Source: Chloroflexota bacterium
GTDB lineage: Bacteria; Chloroflexota; Dehalococcoidia; GIF9; AB-539-J10
NCBI GenBank assembly: GCA_020346965.1
Contig: CP070793.1
Coordinates: 964,981 to 975,773 of the forward strand
Length of the DNA: 10,793 nucleotides
Direction: 5' to 3'
Shown: piece after piece, positions 1 through 6,351 of the stretch
Layout of the letters: each line of letters starts with the position of its first letter
How positions within the stretch are numbered: position 1 is the first letter of the stretch
The notes under the pieces: generated by a model
Database searches by the model: none
The model's input: only the letters and a program-made list of their open reading frames with translations
What the model was told of the DNA's origin: nothing
Position numbers and translations under genes: made by a program

Positions 1-130
1 GCAGCTTGTAGCTCAGGGTTTAGTAACGCCTTCTTGTAGCCTGGAAAGCTTATCGCCCGAAGCAGTTAGTCAGGCTCTGGAATTCACAGCTAAGCTATCC
101 CAGGACTTGAGAAGTCGATACGCAATGTAA
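1..130 (+). CDS. C-terminal end of a cobalamin-independent methionine synthase-like (MetE/UROD-fold) protein, partial
   Basis: Only the last 42 codons are present, read from position 2 and ending at TAA 128-130; the gene starts outside the window. The tail contains GLVTPSCSLESLSPE followed by an amphipathic helix. This resembles the end of COG0620-type methionine synthase II proteins, where a TP-[AS]-C-x-L segment supplies a zinc-binding Cys and a helix of the 'ALELTAKLS' kind closes the barrel. Such proteins transfer a methyl group to a thiol such as homocysteine. The call rests on this short tail and on the recalled family pattern, so the substrate cannot be told. It converges on rpiB with a 46-bp gap. 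Confidence 0.5.
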   Translation, partial: QLVAQGLVTPSCSLESLSPEAVSQALEFTAKLSQDLRSRYAM

Positions 131-176
131 CTTATTGGGATAGCTGCCTGAGGGTTTTGCGAGTTGAGAGCGAGGG

Positions 177-632
177 CTATTTTCCCTGGCAATCTATTTC
201 TAGGGCTCTTATTTTGCTCACCCTGCGCAAGTGTCTTCCGCCTTCAAAATCCGTGGCTAAGAAAGTCTTAACGATTTCCAAAGCCGGCTTGTTCTCTATA
301 TTCTCCCCTCTTAGACAGAGAACATTGGCATCGTTGTGTCGGCGGGCTCGTTGTGCTGCGAATACATCACAGCATAAAGCCGCTCTTACACCCTTTACTT
401 TGTTGGCAGCTATGCTTATACCTATGCCGGTGTTGCATATTAAAATACCGTGATCAAAATTGCCCGAAACGACCGCTTCCCCTACCATTTGGGCGATATC
501 TGGATAATCCACAGGGTCATTACTGTAGCACCCAAAATCTTGATAGCCATACCCCGCGTTTTGCAGGAAGGGGACAATTAGCTCCTTTAAAACAAAACCA
601 CGGTGGTCACAGCCTATAGCAATGCGCTTCAC
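177..632 (-). CDS. rpiB: Ribose-5-phosphate isomerase B
   Basis: Cytoplasmic interconversion of ribose-5-phosphate and ribulose-5-phosphate in the non-oxidative pentose phosphate pathway, feeding PRPP for the purine genes nearby. The 151-residue product has the RpiB/LacAB layout: N-terminal IAIGCDHRGF (D9, H10), then DPVDYPD, then the catalytic Cys66 in LICNTGIGISIAANK, and RRHNDANVL (H99, N100, D101). The Cys is at the same number as E. coli Cys66. The family loop is usually CGTGIG; here it is CNTGIG. I chose the GTG at 630-632 because GGAGG lies 6 nt upstream and the conserved domain starts there; an in-frame ATG at 692 would add 20 unrelated residues and 60 nt more overlap with the upstream gene. 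The first 26 nt overlap the end of the YrdC-family gene, so translation is probably coupled. Confidence 0.93.
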   Translation of the reverse strand: MKRIAIGCDHRGFVLKELIVPFLQNAGYGYQDFGCYSNDPVDYPDIAQMVGEAVVSGNFDHGILICNTGIGISIAANKVKGVRAALCCDVFAAQRARRHNDANVLCLRGENIENKPALEIVKTFLATDFEGGRHLRRVSKIRALEIDCQGK

Positions 633-1251
633 TTTTTGCCTCCAAGTATTCCTTGTAGACTTCGTCAATTTCGTATGCGGGTATGATTCCATGACGCAAA
701 ATTATCGGCGATTCCTGGGTAACATCCACTACGGTGGACTCCTTGCCTCCGGGACATTTACCTCCGTCGATAATGAAGTCGATTTTTCCTCCCAATTGCT
801 GTTCAACTTCCTCGGCGGTCAAGGCAGCCGGGTGTTCACTAATATTGGCGCTCGTCCCAATTACGGGGTTCCCCAGGTGTTTAATGATAGCCAGGCAAAC
901 TGGGTGATCAGGAACTCGCACTGCTATCGTGGTTCCCGGGGCTAGATGGACAGGTACCGAGTCTTTTTTTGGCAGAACAAGAGTTAACCCACCGGGCCAT
1001 AAACGCCTTGCCAAGAAGCAGGCAATTTCTGGTATTGGATCAACCAGAACAGTGAGTTCCTTTACATCAGCGATAAGCAAGGGAAATTGTCGATGCTTCG
1101 GTCGGTTTTTTATCTGGTAAATCCTTTCTATTGCGGTCGCATTAAAGGCATCTGCTCCCAGACCATAGACTGTATCTGTAGGGAAAGCAATTACCCCGCC
1201 TTTTTGCAGGATAGTGATACCCTTCTCGATTTCCTGCTGCAGTGTAGCCAT
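607..1251 (-). CDS. tsaC: L-threonylcarbamoyladenylate synthase, Sua5/YciO/YrdC family
   Basis: Condenses threonine, bicarbonate and ATP to threonylcarbamoyl-AMP, the first step of the t6A37 modification of ANN-decoding tRNAs. From ATG 1249-1251 the product is 214 residues, which fits the single-domain YrdC/TsaC size without the extra Sua5 C-terminal domain. Visible family blocks: GGVIAFPTDTVYGLG (residues 18-32), IKNRPKHRQFPLLI, LWPGGLTLVLP, TIAVRVPDHP, GNPVIGTSANISE and a late STVVDVT. An in-frame ATG at 1303-1305 would add 18 residues without family similarity or a Shine-Dalgarno. The chosen ATG is preceded directly by AGAAAGG, which is closer than ideal, so the start is not certain. It overlaps rpiB by 26 nt, indicating a two-gene operon. 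A YciO-like protein of unknown function is a less likely alternative. Confidence 0.9.
   Translation of the reverse strand: MATLQQEIEKGITILQKGGVIAFPTDTVYGLGADAFNATAIERIYQIKNRPKHRQFPLLIADVKELTVLVDPIPEIACFLARRLWPGGLTLVLPKKDSVPVHLAPGTTIAVRVPDHPVCLAIIKHLGNPVIGTSANISEHPAALTAEEVEQQLGGKIDFIIDGGKCPGGKESTVVDVTQESPIILRHGIIPAYEIDEVYKEYLEAKSEAHCYRL
639..643 (-). promoter_or_regulatory. Ribosome binding site that fixes the rpiB start
   Basis: On the minus strand GGAGG is followed by six bases and GTG (630-632). It lies inside the coding end of the upstream YrdC-family gene. This spacing supports the GTG start over the upstream in-frame ATG at 690-692. Confidence 0.7.
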
Positions 1252-1264
1252 CCTTTCTGATGCT

Positions 1265-1273
1265 AGTATAGCA
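1265..1273 (-). promoter_or_regulatory. Possible extended -10 promoter of the tsaC-rpiB pair
   Basis: On the minus strand TGC-TATACT matches the TGn-TATAAT extended -10 form with one mismatch. No good -35 is visible. Transcription would begin near 1258, only a few bases before ATG 1249-1251, which would make the mRNA nearly leaderless and favour the shorter tsaC reading. This rests on pattern matching only. Confidence 0.25.
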
Positions 1274-1434
1274 TGGCGCAGTACGGAGCGGGAACTAAGA
1301 TTCATTCAACAGCTCGGGCCGACTTTGACTGCAGGTGCAGAGTATCACTGGTAGGAGAAAGACTCAGGATGTTTATGGTTGATAATAGTCTGTAACAATG
1401 ATAAGCTAAATACATTCACCACCGCGAATCTTCA

Positions 1435-3099
1435 ATGAAGAAGCAATCGGAGAGCCACCGAGTTACTGCCAGCGACGATATCGAAGTCTCCACATATCTT
1501 GAGCTGGCCAAGGAGGCGGGCGGTGGACAACCTGTGGTCGAACCTGAACTGCCCCAGAGCGAACGCGAAACCATAGTTGTTCTTGACTTCGGCTCTCAGT
1601 ATAGCATGCTCATTGCCAGGCGGATACGGGAATGTAATGTCTATTGCGAGCTTGTGCCCTACGATACGCCCTGGGAGAAAATAGCTTCACTTAATCCACG
1701 GGGATTTATACTTTCGGGAGGTCCGGCCAGTGTTTATGATTCCGGCGCCCCTATGCCTTTGCCGTACATTTACGAAAAGCGTCTACCTGTCATGGGCATT
1801 TGCTATGGGACATTTGCTATCACATATGAATTAGGGGGTCAGGTAACTCAGGGAGCAAAACGTGAATACGGTCATACAATCCTATATGTTAGTACTGAAG
1901 ATTGTCCTCTTTTTTCCGGTCTTCCATCATCTCTGCCGGTATGGATGAGCCATGGTGACCAGGTAGTAGAGATGCCGCCTGGCTTTAAGACTTTGGCCTA
2001 TACTGAAAATTCACCGTTCGCTGTTATAGGTAATGATAATGGCATTTACGGACTGCAGTTTCATCCTGAGGTAGTTCATACACCTCAGGGTAAAACCATA
2101 TTCCAGAATTTCGTCCTTAACATTTGTGGCTGTCAGGGCAACTGGACGCCAGCTAATTTCATAGCTGAGAGCATAGATAAGATCAAGGAGCAAGTGGGGA
2201 ACGGAAGAGTGGCCTGTGCGCTTTCCGGTGGTGTCGATTCGGCAGTAGCGGCTACCATTGTTGATCGTGCTATTGGTAATAAACTAACTTGCATCTTTAT
2301 CAACAATGGCTTATTGCGTCGCGATGAACCTGAAAGGGTGCTTAATACCTTCAAGCGTAACCTTAAAATGGATGTAGTTTATGTAGACGCTGCCGACAGG
2401 TTCTTAGAACGACTTAAAGGGGTCACTGACCCGGAGAAAAAGCGGCAACTGATAGGTAATGAGTTTATCCGAATTTTTGAGGAAGAAGCGGCCAAGCTGG
2501 GTAAGATTGATTTCCTGGCCCAGGGCACGCTTTATCCCGATGTTATCGAAAGCACCTCCGCTGAAACCAAAGCTGCGGTTAAGATAAAGACCCACCATAA
2601 CGTCGGAGGATTACCGGCCAAAATGAGCTTCACTCTTGTCGAGCCACTGAGATATCTTTTCAAGGATGAAGTTCGAGAGGCTGGGTTAGCTCTGGGTCTG
2701 CCCGAGGATATGATATGGCGGCAGCCCTTTCCCGGGCCGGGATTAGCTATTCGAATTATCGGGGAGGTGACTAGGGAAAAGCTGGAGATACTTCGAGCTG
2801 CTGATTGGATTGTGATGAATGAAATTAAGAAAGCCAAACTTTATCGCCAGCTATGGCAGAGCTTTGCTGTGCTTACTGATGTCAAGAGCGTTGGTGTCAT
2901 GGGCGACTACAGAACCTATGGCTACCTGGTAGTAGTCAGAGCAATAACGAGTGAAGATGCAATGACTGCTGATTGGGCACGTCTCCCCCACGACCTTCTC
3001 GCCAGAATATCTGACCGGTTGGTTAATGAAATCCCCAATGTAAACAGGGTTGTTTATGATGTCACCAGTAAACCGCCAGCGACAATAGAATGGGAATAG
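1435..3099 (+). CDS. guaA: GMP synthase (glutamine-hydrolysing)
   Basis: Converts XMP to GMP using ATP and ammonia released from glutamine. Domain order is complete. The class I glutaminase spans about residues 46-230, with LDFGSQYS, nucleophile C123 in GICYG, SHGDQV, and H210/E212 in FHPE. The ATP-pyrophosphatase follows, with P-loop SGGVDS at 264-269, [23 protein letters not shown] and the [11 protein letters not shown] block. The C-terminal dimerisation domain ends in [11 protein letters not shown]. At 554 residues it is about 30 longer than E. coli GuaA (525) owing to a polar, acidic N-terminal stretch of about 45 residues before the first strand. ATG 1435 has no clear Shine-Dalgarno. A GTG at 1534-1536 would give 521 residues, but the AAGGAGG at 1510-1516 is 17 nt from it. 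The loop after the nucleophile reads GTF instead of the family GMQ. First gene of the purine run; purD follows after 112 bp. Confidence 0.96.
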   Translation: MKKQSESHRVTASDDIEVSTYLELAKEAGGGQPVVEPELPQSERETIVVLDFGSQYSMLIARRIRECNVYCELVPYDTPWEKIASLNPRGFILSGGPASVYDSGAPMPLPYIYEKRLPVMGICYGTFAITYELGGQVTQGAKREYGHTILYVSTEDCPLFSGLPSSLPVWMSHGDQVVEMPPGFKTLAYTENSPFAVIGNDNGIYGLQFHPEVVHTPQGKTIFQNFVLNICGCQGNWTPANFIAESIDKIKEQVGNGRVACALSGGVDSAVAATIVDRAIGNKLTCIFINNGLLRRDEPERVLNTFKRNLKMDVVYVDAADRFLERLKGVTDPEKKRQLIGNEFIRIFEEEAAKLGKIDFLAQGTLYPDVIESTSAETKAAVKIKTHHNVGGLPAKMSFTLVEPLRYLFKDEVREAGLALGLPEDMIWRQPFPGPGLAIRIIGEVTREKLEILRAADWIVMNEIKKAKLYRQLWQSFAVLTDVKSVGVMGDYRTYGYLVVVRAITSEDAMTADWARLPHDLLARISDRLVNEIPNVNRVVYDVTSKPPATIEWE

Positions 3100-3143
3100 A
3101 TATCGAGGGTTGTTGGTAGTGCCATTTCTCAGAATAATTGGCG

Positions 3144-3173
3144 TTGAAAAATTCGAAAAGCAGAAAATATATC
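3144..3173 (+). promoter_or_regulatory. Possible weak promoter ahead of purD
   Basis: In the 112-bp guaA-purD gap, TTGAAA (3144-3149) is followed 17-18 bases later by ATATAT or TATATC (3167-3173). A transcript would start near 3180, about 30 nt before the purD start. The match is moderate and the area is AT-rich, so it may be chance. No riboswitch or terminator hairpin is evident in the gap. Confidence 0.3.
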
Positions 3174-3211
3174 CTGGCTATACCTTTGAGACTCACAAGC
3201 GAAGGTGAACT

Positions 3212-4477
3212 TTGAAGATACTGGTCATCGGTGGCGGTGGCAGGGAACATGCCTTAGTATGGAAGATTGTCCAGAGTCCCAAGGTGGAAAAAGTCTTCGC
3301 TGCTCCAGGGAATGCCGGCACTGCGGCCATCGCGGAAAATCTGAATTTGCGGCCCACGGACATAGAGGAGCTGGGTAAGGCGGCCAAAGAAAAAAGTATT
3401 GACCTTGTCGTCGTTGGCCCAGAGGCTCCACTAGCTTCCGGCATAGTGGACTACCTTGATAATCTGGGCATTCCTGTTTTTGGTCCCACTAAAGCAGCCA
3501 GCCGGATAGAATCAAGCAAAGCTTTTGCCCGGAATTTGATGGAGAATCATGGTATCCCCTCTCCTAATGGCGCTGTCTTTTCCTCTTGTTTTGAAGCTCG
3601 CAAATATCTCGAAGAACAGCCCCTGCCTGTCGTCATCAAGGCCGATGGTCTAGCTGCTGGCAAAGGTGTGATCATAGCTGATTCATTGACGGAAGCCCAC
3701 AAAACCCTCAGCGAAATAATGGAAACCAGGATTTTCGGCTCCGCCGGGGACAGAGTAGTAATTGAGGAATATGTTAGTGGTAGAGAGGTAAGCCTGATAG
3801 CCTTTACCGATGGCAAAACAGTCTCCCCTATGCTGCCAGCTTGCGACTATAAGAAAATCGGCGATAATGATCAGGGCCCCAACACCGGGGGCATGGGAAG
3901 TTACAGCCCACCCGGTTTTTTCTCCACTGGCATGACGGAAAGGGTGACGAGAGATATTTTAGTGCCTACTGTTAAGGCTATAGCTGAAGAAGGCATACCC
4001 TATAAAGGAGTGCTCTATGCGGGGTTAATGATTGTTGACGGGGAACCAGTGGTGCTGGAATTCAATGCTCGCTTCGGAGACCCGGAAACTCAGGTCATTT
4101 TGCCGCTTCTCAAGACCGACCTCGTAGATATACTTGTGGGGGTAGTCCAGGGTAACCTCGACCGGGTGAACATAGAGTGGAGTTCTGAGGCTTGCGTTGG
4201 AGTAGTTATGGCTTCGGCTGGATATCCCGGAAACTACAAAACTGGTTTTCCAATACAAGGAATAGACAATCTGGATGAGGATATGCTAGTTTTCCATGCT
4301 GGAACTAGGCTGGAAAGCAATGGCATAATTTATACTAACGGTGGGCGGGTGCTCACCGTAGCTGGTATGGGCAAAGATATGGTTGAAGCTCGCGAAAAAG
4401 TCTATGGCAACATTTCCAATATCTACTTTGAGGGTTGTTATTATCGTAAAGACATTGCTTTAAGGGAGGTAGCCTGA
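3212..4477 (+). CDS. purD: Phosphoribosylamine-glycine ligase (GAR synthetase)
   Basis: Second step of de novo purine synthesis: joins glycine to 5-phosphoribosylamine with ATP. The 421-residue length is typical. In order: N-terminal nucleotide-fold IGGGGREHAL (7-14) and PGNAGTA (32-38); VVVGPEAPLASG; the ATP-grasp region with VIKADGLAAGKGV (141-153), VIEEYVSGREVS (183-194), DNDQGPNTGGMGSYSPP (about 218-234), and LEFNARFGDPETQ (282-294), whose E283 and N285 are expected to bind the metal. The start is TTG 3212-3214, supported by GAAGGTG four bases upstream and by the protein beginning exactly at the MKILVIGGGG strand. Its TGA (4475-4477) abuts the purE ATG, so the two are translationally coupled. 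Confidence 0.97.
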   Translation: MKILVIGGGGREHALVWKIVQSPKVEKVFAAPGNAGTAAIAENLNLRPTDIEELGKAAKEKSIDLVVVGPEAPLASGIVDYLDNLGIPVFGPTKAASRIESSKAFARNLMENHGIPSPNGAVFSSCFEARKYLEEQPLPVVIKADGLAAGKGVIIADSLTEAHKTLSEIMETRIFGSAGDRVVIEEYVSGREVSLIAFTDGKTVSPMLPACDYKKIGDNDQGPNTGGMGSYSPPGFFSTGMTERVTRDILVPTVKAIAEEGIPYKGVLYAGLMIVDGEPVVLEFNARFGDPETQVILPLLKTDLVDILVGVVQGNLDRVNIEWSSEACVGVVMASAGYPGNYKTGFPIQGIDNLDEDMLVFHAGTRLESNGIIYTNGGRVLTVAGMGKDMVEAREKVYGNISNIYFEGCYYRKDIALREVA

Positions 4478-4936
4478 ATGGCATTAGTAGGCGTAGTTAT
4501 AGGCAGCAAAACGGACAGTGAACTGATACAGCCGGCGCTGGACATGTTTAAGCAGTTGGGCATTGATTATGAGCTTTCTGTTATCTCAGCCCATAGGAAT
4601 CCCGAAGAAGTAAGAGAATATGGCTTGCAAGCAGAGAAGCGAGGGCTCAAAGTAATAATTGCTGCTGCTGGTAAAGCCGCTCATCTTCCCGGCGTTATGG
4701 CTAGCTGGACGACTTTGCCCGTAGTCGGCGTACCCTTACCCAGTGGTGAGTTCGAAGGCATAGATGCTTTACTCTCCATAAGTCAGATGCCTGGTGGAGT
4801 GCCGGTAGCTTGCATGGGTGTTGGCAAAAGCGGGGCGAAGAATGCGGCTCTGTTCGCCGTACAGATCCTAGGTACGGAGAACAAAGAAATAAGGGAAGCT
4901 TATCGTAAATACAAGCAAGAGTTAGCAGGGGATTAA
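4478..4936 (+). CDS. purE: PurE: 5-(carboxyamino)imidazole ribonucleotide mutase or AIR carboxylase
   Basis: Makes CAIR for the PurC step. The 152-residue product has the PurE fold markers: VVIGSKTDSE (7-14, phosphate/ribose site), SAHRNPE with H39, AAAGKAAHLPGV (62-73) with H69, TTLPVVGVPL, and LLSISQMPGGVPV. Class I mutases usually read GAGGAAHLPG; here the fourth position of that loop is K66. R40 after the active-site His is the class I form (animal class II enzymes have Lys there). Class I needs PurK to supply N5-CAIR, but no purK is in the window. The mode, mutase or direct CO2-using carboxylase, is therefore left open. ATG directly follows the purD stop, with GGGAGG seven to eight bases upstream inside purD. 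purB starts 1 nt after its stop. Confidence 0.95.
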   Translation: MALVGVVIGSKTDSELIQPALDMFKQLGIDYELSVISAHRNPEEVREYGLQAEKRGLKVIIAAAGKAAHLPGVMASWTTLPVVGVPLPSGEFEGIDALLSISQMPGGVPVACMGVGKSGAKNAALFAVQILGTENKEIREAYRKYKQELAGD

Positions 4937-4937
4937 C

Positions 4938-6293
4938 ATGATTGCAAGGTACTCCAAGCCTCAGATGAAGAAAATCTGGTCTGATAAAAGCAAATTTGAC
5001 CAGTGGCTCAAGGTAGAAATGGCCGTTTGTGAAGCCTGGGCTGAATTGGGTGAAATACCCCGAGAAGATATGATCAAGATAAAGAAAGCCCGCTACAACT
5101 TAAAACGTATTGCCGGGTTTCTCAAAGTGACCCACCATGACATGACGGCTTTCCTGAACTCCGTGGCTGAAAGTCTGGGTCCCGAGTCTCGCTTTGTACA
5201 TCTTGGTTTGACCTCTTCGGATGTTATGGATACCGCCCTAGGTATGCAATTGACACAGGCGGCCGGCATCTTGGCGAAAGACATTGCCGAGCTTCTATCA
5301 GTATTGGAGAGCAAAGCTATAGAGCATAAATACACCCTTATGATGGGGCGGACCCATGGGGTCCACGCTGAACCGACTACCTTCGGTTTAAAGATAGCCT
5401 TATGGACCGAGGAAATGAAGCGTAACGCTCAAAGGCTGGCTGAAGCCACAAAGAATATCTCGGTAGGTAAAATATCGAGCACGGTAGGCACTTATGCCAC
5501 TGTACCTCCTCGGGTTGAGGAAATTGCTTGCGCCAGGCTCGGACTCACACCAGCTCCCATATCGAGCCAGATAATACAGCGTGACCGTCATGCTCAATTC
5601 CTGACCACTTTGGCTATCATCGGCGGCTCCCTGGAGAAATTTGCCACCGAGATCAGAGGCCTCCAGCGGACGGAAGTTCGGGAAGCTGAGGAACCTTTTG
5701 CAGAAGGGCAAACTGGTTCGTCGTCGATGCCTCACAAAAGAAACCCCGAGCTTTGTGAGCGCATCTGCGGACTGGCCAGATTAATTAGAGGCCACGCTTT
5801 GACTTCTCTAGAGAATATTGCCCTCTGGCACGAACGGGATATAAGTCACTCCTCTACAGAACGGATTATTCTACCTGACTCCTGTTTGGCCCTGGATTAC
5901 ATGTTATCTATATTTACGTCAATAATGAAAGGACTCAGGGTTTATCGTGAAAACATGCAACGTAACATGGCGCTCACCCAAGGGGTAATCTTCTCCCAGA
6001 GGGTGCTCCTCGCTTTAATAGATAAGGGTCTGACACGAGAAGAAGCTTATGAGATGGTGCAGGACAATGCTATGAAGGCTTGGGCGAACAAGAAAAGTTT
6101 TCTGAGTTTACTTGAAGCCGATAGACGGATAACTGCTCATTTGAGCAAGAAAGAGCTGAATTCTCTGTTCGACTACAATTACTACCTCAGATATGTCGAT
6201 ACTGTCTTTGAACGATTGGAGCTAACTAAGAGCAGGCGTGGGAAGAAAGCTGGTAAAACAGAGTCAACTGAATTGGCTCCTAGAGCAGTGTAG
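4938..6293 (+). CDS. purB: Adenylosuccinate lyase
   Basis: Releases fumarate from SAICAR (giving AICAR) and from adenylosuccinate (giving AMP), so it serves two points of purine synthesis. It belongs to the fumarase/aspartase superfamily. Visible blocks: THHDMTAFL (65-73, H66/H67), LGLTSSDVMDTA (89-100), MMGRTHGVHAEPTTFG (135-150, with H140 the likely catalytic His), and the flexible signature loop GSSSMPHKRNP (260-270) carrying the catalytic serine. The 451-residue length is slightly above the common 430 or so, because of a basic, polar tail of about 20 residues after the last helix. ATG 4938 is one base after the purE stop. It is the last gene of the tight purD-purE-purB block; the next gene follows after 58 bp. 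Confidence 0.97.
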   Translation: MIARYSKPQMKKIWSDKSKFDQWLKVEMAVCEAWAELGEIPREDMIKIKKARYNLKRIAGFLKVTHHDMTAFLNSVAESLGPESRFVHLGLTSSDVMDTALGMQLTQAAGILAKDIAELLSVLESKAIEHKYTLMMGRTHGVHAEPTTFGLKIALWTEEMKRNAQRLAEATKNISVGKISSTVGTYATVPPRVEEIACARLGLTPAPISSQIIQRDRHAQFLTTLAIIGGSLEKFATEIRGLQRTEVREAEEPFAEGQTGSSSMPHKRNPELCERICGLARLIRGHALTSLENIALWHERDISHSSTERIILPDSCLALDYMLSIFTSIMKGLRVYRENMQRNMALTQGVIFSQRVLLALIDKGLTREEAYEMVQDNAMKAWANKKSFLSLLEADRRITAHLSKKELNSLFDYNYYLRYVDTVFERLELTKSRRGKKAGKTESTELAPRAV

Positions 6294-6351
6294 TGACGGG
6301 ACCCGCACCTCGATTTTTCAGTTTTAGCATAAAAAGCAGGGGCATAGAAGG

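Noticed and set aside
140..180. Possible terminator hairpin (ATAGC-tg-CCT ... AGG-GCTAT) between the MetE-like gene and rpiB.
   Set aside because: The loop is 23 bases, the stem has a bulge, there is no T run, and it overlaps the rpiB stop codon.
177..692. Longer rpiB starting at ATG 692.
   Set aside because: The additional 20 residues are not RpiB-like, and the GTG at 630-632 has a well-spaced GGAGG.
1329..1340. CTGCA-GG-TGCAG palindrome in the tsaC-guaA gap as an operator.
   Set aside because: Five-base arms are easily met by chance, and no convincing guaA promoter lies beside it (TTGACT at 1325 has no -10 at proper spacing; GATAAT at 1381 has no -35).
3100..3211. Purine riboswitch or PurR-type box before purD.
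   Set aside because: No conserved purine riboswitch core, no paired P1-P3 arrangement and no clear direct or inverted repeat was seen.
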